64,000 bases of DNA. It comes from Deinococcus indicus. GTDB lineage: Bacteria; Deinococcota; Deinococci; Deinococcales; Deinococcaceae. The translations under genes and the position numbers were made by a program. The stretch covers positions 62,001-126,000 of the forward strand of contig NZ_NHMK01000012.1 in assembly GCF_002198095.1 (NCBI RefSeq). The letters are read 5' to 3'. Positions 34,587-43,538 of the stretch are shown here, in pieces. Under the pieces are notes generated by a model, which worked only from the letters and a program-made list of their open reading frames with translations, was not told the DNA's origin and did no database searches. Positions within the stretch are counted from its first letter, which is position 1, and each line of letters starts with the position of its first letter.

Positions 34587-35951
34587 CTACCGCCGCAGCA
34601 GCTGCCCGCGCGCCGGGTCGCCCACGAACGCGCCACCCTGCACGGCCACCTGACCTCGCACGGTGACCACCTCGGGCCGGCCGTCGATCTCCCAGCCCTC
34701 GAAACCGCTGTAATCGTTGTTCATGTGGCTGGTCCCGGCGCTGATGGTGCCCCGGTACGCGGGGTCGTAGATCACCAGATCGGCGTCACTGCCCACGCTG
34801 ACGGTGCCCTTGCGGGGGTACAGCCCGAAGATCTGCGCGGCGCGGGTGCTGGCGGCGTCCACGAAGCGTTCGACGCTCAGGTTGCCGCGGCTGACGCCCT
34901 GCGTGTACAGGACGTTCACGCGGTCCTCGATGGCGGGAATGCCGTTCGGGATGAGGGTGAAGTTCCCGTCGCCCATGTGCTTCTGCGCCACGTCGAAGGG
35001 GCAGTGGTCGGTGGCGACCGTGGCGATCTCGCCGCGTTCCAGCGCCGCCCACAATCGGGGCTGGTTCCCCTTCTCACGCAGGGGGGGCGACATGACGTAC
35101 TTCGCGCCCTCCACGCCGGGCCGCTCCGCATAGGTCTTGTCAAGCGTCAGGTGCGGAATCACGACCTCCACGTCCAGCTTCACGCCGCGCGACCGGGCGT
35201 CCAGCGCCGCCTCCAGCGCGCGGGCGTTGCTCAGGTGCACCACGTACCCGTGTGCGCCCGTCATCTCCACGAACGTCGCGAAGTGCGCCGTGCCCTCCGC
35301 CTCCACGCTCTCCGGGCGACTGGGTTCGTGCCACTCGGGGCCGGTCTTCCCCTCCGCAAGCAGTTCCTGCTGCAACTCTGCGACCAGATCCGCGTTCTCG
35401 CAGTGCGCGGTGACCACCACGCCCATTTCCGCTGCCAGACGGCACACCCGGTACAGCGCCGCGTCATCGATCCCGAACGCACCCTTGTACGCCAGGAACA
35501 CCTTGAAGGACCGCATCCCCTGTCCCACCAGATCGCGCAGCGTCGCCTCGGTCCGGTCATCCCAGCGGGTCACGCCGATATGGAAGGTGTAGTCGCAGGC
35601 GCTGTTCCCTGCCGCCATGCCTGTCCAGGTGCGCCAGCCGTCCATCAGGTCCTCACTGCCCGCCGGGGCGAGCATCTCGATGAACGTCGTGGTCCCGCCG
35701 ATCAGCGCCGCCTGCGAGCCGGTCGCGTGCGTGTCTTTCGCGAACGTCCCCATGAACGGCAGGTGGATATGCACGTGCGGGTCGATGAAACCGGGGAACA
35801 CGAACTTCCCGCTCGCGTCGATCACGGTGGCCCCCTCGGGCACCGCGAGGTGCTCGCCGATCTGGGCGATGGTCTCCCCGTCCACCAGCACGTCCGCCCT
35901 GAACCGTTTGCCGTCCGTGACAATCTCGCCGTTCTGAATCAGTAGGGTCAT
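34587..35951 (-). CDS. hydA: Dihydropyrimidinase / D-hydantoinase
   Basis: Opens the ring of 5,6-dihydrouracil to N-carbamoyl-beta-alanine. The 454-residue cyclic amidohydrolase shows FIDPHVHIHLPFMGTFAKD (His59, His61), the carboxylated Lys150 in SFKVFLAYKG, VTAHCENADL, VVHLSNARALEA and ATDHCPFDVAQK. The HVHIHLPFMGT wording fits the hydantoinase/dihydropyrimidinase group, not allantoinase. ATG 35951 has GAGGAG upstream; an in-frame GTG lies three codons earlier. Confidence 0.93.
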   Translation of the reverse strand: MTLLIQNGEIVTDGKRFRADVLVDGETIAQIGEHLAVPEGATVIDASGKFVFPGFIDPHVHIHLPFMGTFAKDTHATGSQAALIGGTTTFIEMLAPAGSEDLMDGWRTWTGMAAGNSACDYTFHIGVTRWDDRTEATLRDLVGQGMRSFKVFLAYKGAFGIDDAALYRVCRLAAEMGVVVTAHCENADLVAELQQELLAEGKTGPEWHEPSRPESVEAEGTAHFATFVEMTGAHGYVVHLSNARALEAALDARSRGVKLDVEVVIPHLTLDKTYAERPGVEGAKYVMSPPLREKGNQPRLWAALERGEIATVATDHCPFDVAQKHMGDGNFTLIPNGIPAIEDRVNVLYTQGVSRGNLSVERFVDAASTRAAQIFGLYPRKGTVSVGSDADLVIYDPAYRGTISAGTSHMNNDYSGFEGWEIDGRPEVVTVRGQVAVQGGAFVGDPARGQLLRR

Positions 35952-35956
35952 GCAGT

Positions 35957-36304
35957 TCACTCCTCTTCGATGACGAACCGGACAGGCCGTCCCTTCGACT
36001 CAACCTCGACTTCAAACACGGTGACGCTCTGCTGAGTGAGCCGGGCCAGATGGTCGGCCACTTCGGTGACCAGGGCATGTGCCCGCTCATAGGTGACGTT
36101 CCCGGACACGATGACCTGAATCCCGACCATCTCGTCGTAAAACTGCAGAGAGGCGTCATCTACCTGAAGGCTGTGTCCCGGTCCGGGACCATCGGTGGAG
36201 GGGGTCTGCGGCAACCTCAACAGCTCCGGGTAGCGGGCTGGACTCCATTCAAACCAGCCGTTCTCGACGTCCTGAATCAGAAATTCAAATGACGGCACTT
36301 CCAT
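35957..36304 (-). CDS. Hypothetical 115-residue protein in the pyrimidine operon
   Basis: Starts MEVPSFEFLIQDVENGWFEW and ends RPVRFVIEEE. It is acidic, without a signal peptide or membrane segment. The middle (YDEMVGIQVIVSGNVTYERA) is predicted-looking beta/alpha sequence. I do not recognise a family. It begins 3 bases after the preA stop and ends 5 bases before hydA, so it is clearly part of the operon and likely co-translated. A role as an accessory or regulatory factor for pyrimidine breakdown is only a guess. Confidence 0.75.
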   Translation of the reverse strand: MEVPSFEFLIQDVENGWFEWSPARYPELLRLPQTPSTDGPGPGHSLQVDDASLQFYDEMVGIQVIVSGNVTYERAHALVTEVADHLARLTQQSVTVFEVEVESKGRPVRFVIEEE

Positions 36305-36306
36305 AC

Positions 36307-37686
36307 TCAGTGGATCTCGATGCCGACTTCTTCGCGGTAGGCCTGCATGGCGGCCCAGCTCTGGGCGATGTCGGGGCGCTGGGCGGTCAGTTCGTCCCAG
36401 GTGATGCTTTCTCTGCCGCTGGGGACGGTGACCATGGTGATGCAGCCGTCGACGGGGCAGACGTTGGCGCACAGGGCGCAGCCGACGCAGTCGCTTTCGC
36501 GCACGACGGGGCGGGGGCGGGTGTCGGCGACCTGCCGGCCGTTGGTTCTCATGTCGTAGCCGGGGTCGACGGTGACGCCGCCGGGGCTGACGAGGTCGAT
36601 GCACTGGTGGGCGGTGTCGTTGCAGGCGGCGTAGCAGAGGTCGCAGCCGATGCATTTGTTCTGGTCGATGCGCGCGACGGACTGGTGGGAGAGGTCCAGG
36701 CCGCCGAAGGTGCTCATCTGCGGCAGCGATTTGCCGGTCACGTCGGCGATGGTCTTGAAGCCGTGGTCGTCCATCCAGTTGCTCAGGCCGTCGGTGAGGT
36801 CCTCGATGATGCGGTAGCCGTGCTGCATGGCGGCCGTGCAGACCTGCAGGGAGGTGGCGCCGAGGAGGAGGAATTCGGCGGCGTCGCGCCAGGTGGCGAT
36901 GCCGCCCATGCCGCTGATGGGCACGCCGCTGCGCAGCACGCCTTCATCGGTCATGAGTTCGGTCAGCATGTTCAGCGCGATGGGTTTGACGGCCGGGCCG
37001 GCGTACCCGCCGTGCGTGCCGCGGCCGCCGATGCTGGGCGTGACGAGCAGGGTGTCGAGGTCGACGCGGGTGACGGAGTTGATGGTGTTGATGAGCGAGA
37101 GGGCGTGGGCACCTCCGGCGAGAGCGGCGTGGGCGGGGTCCACGATGTGGGTGATGTTCGGCGTGAGTTTCACGATGACGGGCAGGCGGGTAACGCTGGT
37201 GACCCAGTGGGTGTTCAGCTGGCACATCTCGGGCACCTGGCCGACGGCGGCGCCCATGCCGCGTTCGCTCATGCCCTGCGGGCAGCCGTAGTTGAGTTCG
37301 ATGCCGTCGGCGCCGGTGTCCTCGATCATCATGACGATGTCCTTCCAGGCCTGCGGGTCGGCGTCGACCATGGCGGACACGATGACGGCCCGGTCGGGCC
37401 AGAGGCGTTTGATCTCGGCGATCTCGCGCAGGTTCACGTCCAGGGGGCGGTCGCTGATGAGTTCGACGTTGTTGATGGCGAGCATGCGCCGCCCACCCAG
37501 GCTGAGGCTGCCGTAGCGGTTGCTGATGTTCAGGACGGGCGCGCCGATGGTCTTCCAGACGGCGCCGCCCCAGCCGTACTCGAAGGCGCGGTGGATCTGC
37601 GCGCCGCTGTTGGTGGGGGGCGCGGAGGCCAGCCAGAAGGGGTTGGGCGAGCGGATGCCCGCGAAGTCGATGCTGAGGTCAGCCAT
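36307..37686 (-). CDS. preA: NAD-dependent dihydropyrimidine dehydrogenase subunit PreA
   Basis: Catalytic subunit reducing uracil and thymine to the dihydro forms. The 459-residue protein has a dihydroorotate dehydrogenase-like FMN barrel (IDFAGIRSPNPFWLASAPPT, GIELNYGCPQGMSERGMGAA, PISGMGGIATWRDAAEFLLLGA). Two C-terminal 4Fe-4S motifs follow: CIGCDLCYAAC and CVGCALCANVCPVDGC. It overlaps preT by 8 bases and is followed after 2 bases by a small hypothetical gene. Confidence 0.95.
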   Translation of the reverse strand: MADLSIDFAGIRSPNPFWLASAPPTNSGAQIHRAFEYGWGGAVWKTIGAPVLNISNRYGSLSLGGRRMLAINNVELISDRPLDVNLREIAEIKRLWPDRAVIVSAMVDADPQAWKDIVMMIEDTGADGIELNYGCPQGMSERGMGAAVGQVPEMCQLNTHWVTSVTRLPVIVKLTPNITHIVDPAHAALAGGAHALSLINTINSVTRVDLDTLLVTPSIGGRGTHGGYAGPAVKPIALNMLTELMTDEGVLRSGVPISGMGGIATWRDAAEFLLLGATSLQVCTAAMQHGYRIIEDLTDGLSNWMDDHGFKTIADVTGKSLPQMSTFGGLDLSHQSVARIDQNKCIGCDLCYAACNDTAHQCIDLVSPGGVTVDPGYDMRTNGRQVADTRPRPVVRESDCVGCALCANVCPVDGCITMVTVPSGRESITWDELTAQRPDIAQSWAAMQAYREEVGIEIH

Positions 37687-39145
37687 GGTGGGCCTCCGTG
37701 ACGGGCGTGTAGGCCGGGGCGGCGGTCTGGTTCGGGCCGGTGGGAACGGGGCCGTGCGCGGCGAGGTACAGCGGGTGCTCGCGGACCTCGGCGGGCGGCG
37801 TGGGCTTCAGGGTGACGTTCGGCGTGCGGCCCAGGGCGCGTTCGATGCTGGCGGCGGCGATCTTGCCGTCCTGCACGGCCATGACGGTGCTGGCGTTCCC
37901 GCGTGCACGCACGCAGTCCCCGGCGGCGTACACGCGCGGGAGGCTGGTCTGCAGGGCATCGTCCACGCGGATGTACCCGCCGTCCAGTTCCAGGCCCAGC
38001 GTGGCGGCCAGCGCGGGTTTCTCCTGCCCGATGGCGCTGATGACGGTGTCGCAGGGGATCACGAAATCGCTGCCGGGGATGGGTTCCGGGCGGGCGCGGC
38101 CCGAAGCGTCGGGTGCGCCAAGGCCCATGCGGACGCAGCGCAGGCCCGTGACCTGCCCGCCTTCGTGCAGGACTTCCACGGGCTGGGTCAGGAAGCTGAA
38201 GGTGATGCCCTCGCTCAGGGCGAAGAGGTACTCGTGGTGGTAGGCGGTCATCTCGCGTTCGGTGCGGCGGTACACCATCAGGGTGTCCGCGCCGGAGCGC
38301 CGGGCGATGGTGGCGGCGTCCACGGCGGTGTTCCCCGCACCGATGATCACGGCGCGCGTGCCGACCCCGGTGGGCCGCTCCATCTTGCTGGCCTCGATGA
38401 CCTGCAATCCGTCGAGGATGTGTTGCTCGCCGGGAATGCCGAGGGCAGGCACGGCGCCCAGGCCCAGCGCGAGGATCACGGCGTCGTGGGCGCTCAGCAG
38501 GTCGTCCAGGCCCGCGCGGGTGGTCAGTTCGTGTCCGGTGACGACGTTCACGCCGAGGTCGCGGACAGCCTGCACCTCGCGCAGCGCGACCTCGACCGGT
38601 TCGCGCAGCACGATGATGCCGTAGGTGCTCAGGCCGCCGCCCAGCTCGCGTTTCTCGTACAGGGTGACCTCATGCCCGGCTTTTGCGAGTTCGGCGCTGG
38701 CGCTGATCCCGGCGGGACCGCTGCCCACCACGGCGACGCGGTGCCCGGTGGCGGGGGCGGGCGTGAACAGCTGGATGCCGCGTTCCTGCACGTGGTCGAC
38801 GGCGTGGCGTTGCAGGCGGCCGATCTGGATGGGCGTGTGGTCCGGGCCGAGCACGCAGGCACCCTCGCAGAGTTCCTGCACGGGGCAGACGCGGGCGCAG
38901 GTGCCGCCCAGGAAGTTGCTCTCCAGGATGGTCCGGGCCGAGCCGCGCAGGTTCCCGGTGGCGATCTTGCGGATGAAGGTCGGGATGTCGATGTGGGTGG
39001 GGCAGGCCTGCAGGCACGGCGCGTCGTAGCAGTACAGGCAGCGGTTGGCCTCGACGCTCGCCTCGTGCGCGGTCATGGGCGGCAGGAGTTCCTGAAAGGG
39101 CTGTGGGGAGGGGGCGGCGGGCGGGGCGGGACGGGTGGGTTCCAT
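37679..39145 (-). CDS. preT: NAD-dependent dihydropyrimidine dehydrogenase subunit PreT
   Basis: Electron-supplying subunit partnering PreA. Its 488 residues resemble the glutamate synthase small chain family. N-terminal Cys clusters (CLYCYDAPCLQACPTHIDIP, GGTCARVCPVQELCEGAC) bind Fe-S centres. VAVVGSGPAGISASAELAKAG is the FAD site and AVIIGAGNTAVDAATIARR the NAD(P)H site. First gene of the pyrimidine cluster, with a strong promoter upstream. Confidence 0.94.
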   Translation of the reverse strand: MEPTRPAPPAAPSPQPFQELLPPMTAHEASVEANRCLYCYDAPCLQACPTHIDIPTFIRKIATGNLRGSARTILESNFLGGTCARVCPVQELCEGACVLGPDHTPIQIGRLQRHAVDHVQERGIQLFTPAPATGHRVAVVGSGPAGISASAELAKAGHEVTLYEKRELGGGLSTYGIIVLREPVEVALREVQAVRDLGVNVVTGHELTTRAGLDDLLSAHDAVILALGLGAVPALGIPGEQHILDGLQVIEASKMERPTGVGTRAVIIGAGNTAVDAATIARRSGADTLMVYRRTEREMTAYHHEYLFALSEGITFSFLTQPVEVLHEGGQVTGLRCVRMGLGAPDASGRARPEPIPGSDFVIPCDTVISAIGQEKPALAATLGLELDGGYIRVDDALQTSLPRVYAAGDCVRARGNASTVMAVQDGKIAAASIERALGRTPNVTLKPTPPAEVREHPLYLAAHGPVPTGPNQTAAPAYTPVTEAHHG

Positions 39146-39208
39146 GACTGACCTCGCAACTCGGGGGGGATGGGCGGGGTCGGTTCGGCCCTCACGGGAG
39201 CAGATTTA

Positions 39209-39252
39209 ACCGAATGATCATGATTGTAGGCCCCGCGAGTGCATAACGTCAA
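39209..39252 (-). promoter_or_regulatory. Strong promoter and palindrome upstream of preT
   Basis: On the minus strand, TTGACG (39252-39247), an 18-base spacer and TACAAT (39228-39223) lie about 78 bases before the preT ATG. Immediately downstream is AATCATGATCATT (with the perfect core ATGATCAT), covering the expected transcription start, a natural place for a repressor. PucR is the obvious candidate (inference). Confidence 0.65.
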
Positions 39253-39565
39253 TCGTTGTCTGGATGATTATTCTCAGGGTCTTCAACTTACCCATGCGTC
39301 CCGCCGACAAATTGAGCCGCATTCAGACGCATTTTTGACAGAGTGTCCAGCTAAATCCGGGCATGCCACCCTCGGACTCCAATCGCCACAGATTGCATAT
39401 TTATTCATCTATTGAGCTGCGGGTCCCGACAGGAGTACGCTGATCGCGTCCGACAATCACGACGTTCGCCACCCTCCCGGCCGACCATTCACGTTCTGCA
39501 TATTTCTCGTTCACGCCGTAACGATATGCACACAGAAGGCTGATTTCTGCCACAACCCGGTATGA
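39253..39565. other. AT-rich intergenic region between pyrimidine and eCIS loci
   Basis: Noticeably lower GC than its surroundings. TGCATATTT occurs at 39394-39402 and 39497-39505, and ATATGCA in inverse orientation at 39524-39530. No convincing gene is seen; a 61-codon frame at 39401-39586 has no supporting features. It may hold regulatory sites or be a relic of the insertion that brought the eCIS locus. Confidence 0.45.
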
Positions 39566-39607
39566 AATCTGCATTCCGTCATCCAATCTGGCGACAGAAT
39601 GCAGATT
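39566..39607 (-). terminator. Hairpin downstream of the eCIS ATPase gene
   Basis: AATCTGCATTC (39566-39576) and GAATGCAGATT (39597-39607) form a perfect 11-bp stem with a 20-base loop. The outer limb is 82 bases beyond the ATPase stop on the minus strand. It is a plausible 3' end for the eCIS operon; there is no U-tract. Confidence 0.45.
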
Positions 39608-39688
39608 CGAGCGATTGGCCGGGGCGGGCAGCCGAAGTCCATGCCGACTGTGCTCAGGCCGGGGCCGCCGCCGTCCACCACCGGGCCG

Positions 39689-41671
39689 TCACAGCACCAG
39701 CCGGCCCAGCTTGCGGAACTCCAGGTGCAGGGCTTCCTCGACCAGCGCGTGGTCCAGCGGAACGCGGCGCGCCACGGACATGAACACGGCGTTCATGGCG
39801 ACGCTGCGGATGTTGCCGCCGGACACGTCGGCCGCCGCCAGCCGCGCGAACTCCACGCCGCTGGTGTCCAGCGCCGCCGGGAACGCGCCCCGCCACAGCC
39901 GCTCGCGTTCCGGGGCCTGCGGCGCGCGGAAGTTCACCACGAACGCCAGCCGGCGCATGAAGGCCACGTCCATGCTGCTTTCCAGGTTGGTGGTCAGCAG
40001 GGCCAGACCGTTGAACGTCTCCAGGCGTTGCAGCAGGTAGTTCACCTGGGTGTTCGCGTAACGGTCGTTGCTGTCGCGGACCTCGCCGCGCTTCCCGAAG
40101 ACGCTGTCGGCCTCGTCGAACAGCAGGACGCAGCCGCCCTGGTCAGCCGCATCGAAGATTTTCCTGAGGTTCTTCTCGGTCTCGCCGATGTACTTGCTGA
40201 CCGTGCTGCTCAGGTCCACGCGGTACAGGTCGAGGTTCAGGTCGTGCGCCAGCACCTCGGCGCTGAGGGTCTTGCCGGTGCCGCTGGGACCGCTGAACAG
40301 CGCCGTGATCGAGCGGCCCCGGCCGGGCCGGGCCATGCCGAGGTCCTCGTACACCACCGAGCGGTGCCGGACGTGCGCGGCGATCTGCTCGAGCGCCAGC
40401 CGTTCGGCGTCCGGCAGGATCAGGTCCGCCCAGCGGGCGCGGGTCTCGATGCGCTGCGCGAGGCTGCCCATCAGGCGGCGGTTCGCGCCGCGCGCGGCCT
40501 CCCAGGCCCGTTCGATCCGCGCCGACGGGTCGGCGCTGCCGGACAGGGCGGCGCGGGCCTCGCGTGCCAGGGCGTCGATGCGGTCCAGGTTCAGGTGAAA
40601 CTGGTCGCCCAGCTGCCGCAGCAGCGGCTGCTCCGCGCTGACGCCCAGCGCCTGCGCCCAGCGCTCCCGCTGCTCGGCGGGCGTGGGGGCACCGACCCCG
40701 GCGCTCACGAGGGCGCGCGGCGAGTCGAGCGGCAGGGGGTCGGCCGCGACGATCACGACCGGCCCGGCGGCCGCGTCGAGCACCCGGTCCACCAGCCCCT
40801 CCGGCGGCTGCGCGTCGGGCAGGGGCGTGGCGGCGTCCAGCACCAGCCGCGCGCCGCGCAGGCGGGTGTCGCGCCGCAGGGCGCGCAGCAGCGTCTCCTG
40901 CTCGTCGGCGGGCCGGGCGGCCAGGTTCGGCAGGTCCAGCAGGTGCGCCTCGCGGCCCAGCAGGTGCGCGGCGAGGGACAGCATGCCGCCGGTGTTCGTG
41001 CCGAACAGCAGCGCGGCGCGGTCCGGGCCAGCGTGCAGGTGTCCGTTCAGGCCGTCCAGCTGCGCCTGCTGCGAGTCGCTCAGCAGGCCGCCGCCCGGCA
41101 GGGGGCGCAGCACGCCGCGCAGGTCCGGCGGAACGTCCGCCCCGCCGCGCAGGTCGGCGAGCAGGCCCGCGCTGAGCCGCAGGGGCGTCAGGGCCTCCAG
41201 CACGCTGGCGTTCGCGCTGCTGCCGAACTCGATCAGGCCGCACGCCAGCAGCGGGCGCGTGGAGCTGAAGGCGTCCCCCTCGGTCCACTCGTCGCTCAGC
41301 AGCCAGCGGCGGGTCAGGGCGGGCGTCAGGAACGCCGCGTACAGGCTCTCCATCTGGAGCGCGGCGGCGCAGGCGGCCAGCATCCGTTCCGGGTACAGTT
41401 CGGTCGCCAGGGCCAGGGCCAGCACGCCCGTCTCGAAGTCCGTCAGGTCCAGCCGCGCCTGCGCGTGCGCCAGCCGCGTACCGCGCAGGTCCGGCAGCGT
41501 CACCACGTACCGCACGTCCGGTTCGGCCTGCTCGTTCAGCGCCACGTCCAGCACCTGCGCGCTCAGTCCGTCGCACAGCGTCTGGAGGGCCTGCGCGGGG
41601 AGCAGCCCGGCCGGGCTCAGCGGGTCCGGCGCGGCGCGGGACGGGGTCGGCTGGGATGGGGAGTGGGGCAT
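39689..41671 (-). CDS. eCIS AAA+ ATPase (Afp15/Pvc15-like)
   Basis: The 660-residue protein has a C-terminal AAA+ domain: Walker A GPSGTGKT (461-468), Walker B CVLLFDEAD (to 522) and arginine finger region FMRRLAF (571-577). The N-terminal 400 residues contain a second, degenerate nucleotide-binding-like fold (RAALLFGTNTGG near 218-229, no P-loop lysine). Afp15-type ATPases are conserved in contractile injection loci and are thought to help assembly. Last gene of the minus eCIS operon, separated from the spike gene by dispersed repeat C. Confidence 0.92.
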   Translation of the reverse strand: MPHSPSQPTPSRAAPDPLSPAGLLPAQALQTLCDGLSAQVLDVALNEQAEPDVRYVVTLPDLRGTRLAHAQARLDLTDFETGVLALALATELYPERMLAACAAALQMESLYAAFLTPALTRRWLLSDEWTEGDAFSSTRPLLACGLIEFGSSANASVLEALTPLRLSAGLLADLRGGADVPPDLRGVLRPLPGGGLLSDSQQAQLDGLNGHLHAGPDRAALLFGTNTGGMLSLAAHLLGREAHLLDLPNLAARPADEQETLLRALRRDTRLRGARLVLDAATPLPDAQPPEGLVDRVLDAAAGPVVIVAADPLPLDSPRALVSAGVGAPTPAEQRERWAQALGVSAEQPLLRQLGDQFHLNLDRIDALAREARAALSGSADPSARIERAWEAARGANRRLMGSLAQRIETRARWADLILPDAERLALEQIAAHVRHRSVVYEDLGMARPGRGRSITALFSGPSGTGKTLSAEVLAHDLNLDLYRVDLSSTVSKYIGETEKNLRKIFDAADQGGCVLLFDEADSVFGKRGEVRDSNDRYANTQVNYLLQRLETFNGLALLTTNLESSMDVAFMRRLAFVVNFRAPQAPERERLWRGAFPAALDTSGVEFARLAAADVSGGNIRSVAMNAVFMSVARRVPLDHALVEEALHLEFRKLGRLVL

Positions 41672-41682
41672 ACGGTCTCCTG

Positions 41683-41738
41683 TGATACGGACTCCGGTTG
41701 AACGGCTGGCAGGGCCGCCGGGTCCGGGCGGACGCGAC
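41683..41738 (-). repeat. Dispersed repeat, copy C (inverted)
   Basis: On the minus strand this reads GCGTCCGCCCGGACCCGGCG...TTCAACCGGAGTCCGTATCA, matching copies A, B and D. It lies in the 85-base gap between the VgrG-like gene and the ATPase gene, i.e. inside the eCIS operon. Confidence 0.7.
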
Positions 41739-41756
41739 CCGTCGGGCGGTCCGGGG

Positions 41757-43538
41757 TCAATTGAGGTTGATCATGACGCCCCGGACGTCCACGTTCCCGC
41801 CGCCCCCGTCGATGCGGACGCCGCTGCGGGCCTTGAGTTCCAGGCGGCCGGTGCTGGTGATGGTCAGGGTGTTGCTCTTGCTGTCCAGGTGGACCTCGTT
41901 GCCGTTGCGGTCGCGCAGGACCACGAACGGGGCTTTCGGGTCGTCCATCAGGGTCAGGCGGTGTCCGGCGGCGGTGCGCAGTTCCGTGAAGGGTTTCTTC
42001 TTGTCGTCGTTCAGTTCCAGGGCATGTTTCCTGCTGCTCTGGACGGTCACTTTCGGCGGGTCGGGGTCGATGGGGTCGTCGTAGATCAGTTCGTGGCCCA
42101 GGCGGGTGCGGTAGACGCGCTGGATGACCTTGCCGTTCTTGATGGTCTTGCCGGTCGGGCGGGGCGGGGCGTCGCTGCCGTTCCACAGGCCCCCGATCAC
42201 GTACGGGTGGTGGATGTCGCCGTGTTCGAAGCCCACGAGGACCTCGTCGTTCACTTCCGGCGTGAACTGCGAGCCGCGCCCGCCGCCGTTGCCCACGCCG
42301 ACCACGCGCGCCCAGTCGCTCTCGTCGTCCTCGGTCAGGGCCGGGAGTTTCAGTTTCACGCGGCCCTGGTCCTGCGGGTCCTCGTTGTTCGTGACGATGC
42401 CGATCATCAGGCCCGGCACCGGCGTGTACGGCGCGTCGTGCGTGCCGGCGGCGCTCTGGCGGATCAGGGCGGCCAGCGAGTCCGGGCGGCTGCCGGTCAC
42501 GCTGAACTCGGTGCTGTAGCCCTCGCCGTTGCGGTACAGGTGCCGGACGCTGCTGGCCACGTACTGCCCGCTGAAGCGCCGCCCGACGTTCTTCACGTCC
42601 AGGGTGGTGCCGGCGGTCAGGCGCGGGTAGCCGGCGGCGGTGCCGCGCGCCTCGATCAGGTGTTCGCTGACGCGGTTGCGCTGCGCCTGCGCGATGGCGG
42701 TCGCGTACGCCTGCTCCCGCACGATCAGGGTGCTGCTGGTGGTGGGGGCGTCCATGTCGAAGGCCTGCTGCGCGACGCCCTCGCTGCGGGACGATTCCGG
42801 CACCTGCGCCTTGCCCTGCCCGGCGGCGGCCTGCCCGACCACGCTGCGTTTCTGCCTGGGGTCCCAGGAGCGCACGGTGCTCTGGCTGGTCTGTCCCAGG
42901 CTGGTCAGGCGCGGCAGGAACTCGGTCAGGGTGTCGCCCCACACGAGTTCGATGGGGTCCTGGCCGCGCACGCTCTCGCAGCGCAGTTCGGTGCCGTCGG
43001 CGTACAGGATGTACCCCAGGCGCGAGGCGCGTTCGCGCAGGAACGCGAGGTTGGTCTGGTTGTGTTGCAGCACGTACGGGTGGACGACGCTGCTGGCCTC
43101 GGTGCGGGCGGTCATGCCGGCCTCACCCGCGAGTTTCTTCACGAGATCCATGTCGCTGACGTTCAGGAACGAGCGGGTGTGCGTGCCGCGCGCCAGGCGG
43201 TGCAGGCGGTCGAAGGCGCGCAGCCGCAGGAACTGCGTGGAGCGGGTGAAGCGCGGCTCGACCTCCACGAGTTCCCCGTCGAAGACCGTCTCGCGGTGGC
43301 TCTTGACCTGCGCGATCACCTTGATGCGGGCGCCCAGCCGGAACTTCTCGTCGTCGACGAGCAGGCCCTGCGGGTCGCGCAGCGTGACGGTAGCCACGTC
43401 CGGCAGCTGCAGGCTGCTGTCGACCGTGACCTCGTCGATCTGCTCGAACAGCGCGCGGGGCATGTCCTGCCCGTCGATGTTCAGGAACAGGCTGCTGACG
43501 GCGCCCTCGACCGGGTTGCGGGGGGCGGCGCGGGTCAC
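41757..43538 (-). CDS. VgrG/Afp8-like spike protein
   Basis: The 593-residue protein forms the central spike hub. It has an N-terminal gp27-like region (LFLNIDGQDMPRALFEQIDE, HNQTNLAFLRERASRLGYIL). A gp5-OB region follows (PGLMIGIVTNNEDPQDQGRVKLKLP, FTPEVNDEVLVGFEHGDIHHPYVIGGLWNG), then a C-terminal beta-prism-like stretch (GNEVHLDSKSNTLTITSTGR). Start GTG 43538 overlaps the upstream stop in GTGA. There is no obvious C-terminal effector domain. Confidence 0.93.
   Translation of the reverse strand: MTRAAPRNPVEGAVSSLFLNIDGQDMPRALFEQIDEVTVDSSLQLPDVATVTLRDPQGLLVDDEKFRLGARIKVIAQVKSHRETVFDGELVEVEPRFTRSTQFLRLRAFDRLHRLARGTHTRSFLNVSDMDLVKKLAGEAGMTARTEASSVVHPYVLQHNQTNLAFLRERASRLGYILYADGTELRCESVRGQDPIELVWGDTLTEFLPRLTSLGQTSQSTVRSWDPRQKRSVVGQAAAGQGKAQVPESSRSEGVAQQAFDMDAPTTSSTLIVREQAYATAIAQAQRNRVSEHLIEARGTAAGYPRLTAGTTLDVKNVGRRFSGQYVASSVRHLYRNGEGYSTEFSVTGSRPDSLAALIRQSAAGTHDAPYTPVPGLMIGIVTNNEDPQDQGRVKLKLPALTEDDESDWARVVGVGNGGGRGSQFTPEVNDEVLVGFEHGDIHHPYVIGGLWNGSDAPPRPTGKTIKNGKVIQRVYRTRLGHELIYDDPIDPDPPKVTVQSSRKHALELNDDKKKPFTELRTAAGHRLTLMDDPKAPFVVLRDRNGNEVHLDSKSNTLTITSTGRLELKARSGVRIDGGGGNVDVRGVMINLN

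Noticed and set aside
39401..39586. 61-codon minus-strand frame in the AT-rich gap
   Set aside because: No ribosome site, no promoter and no family likeness; short frames are expected there.
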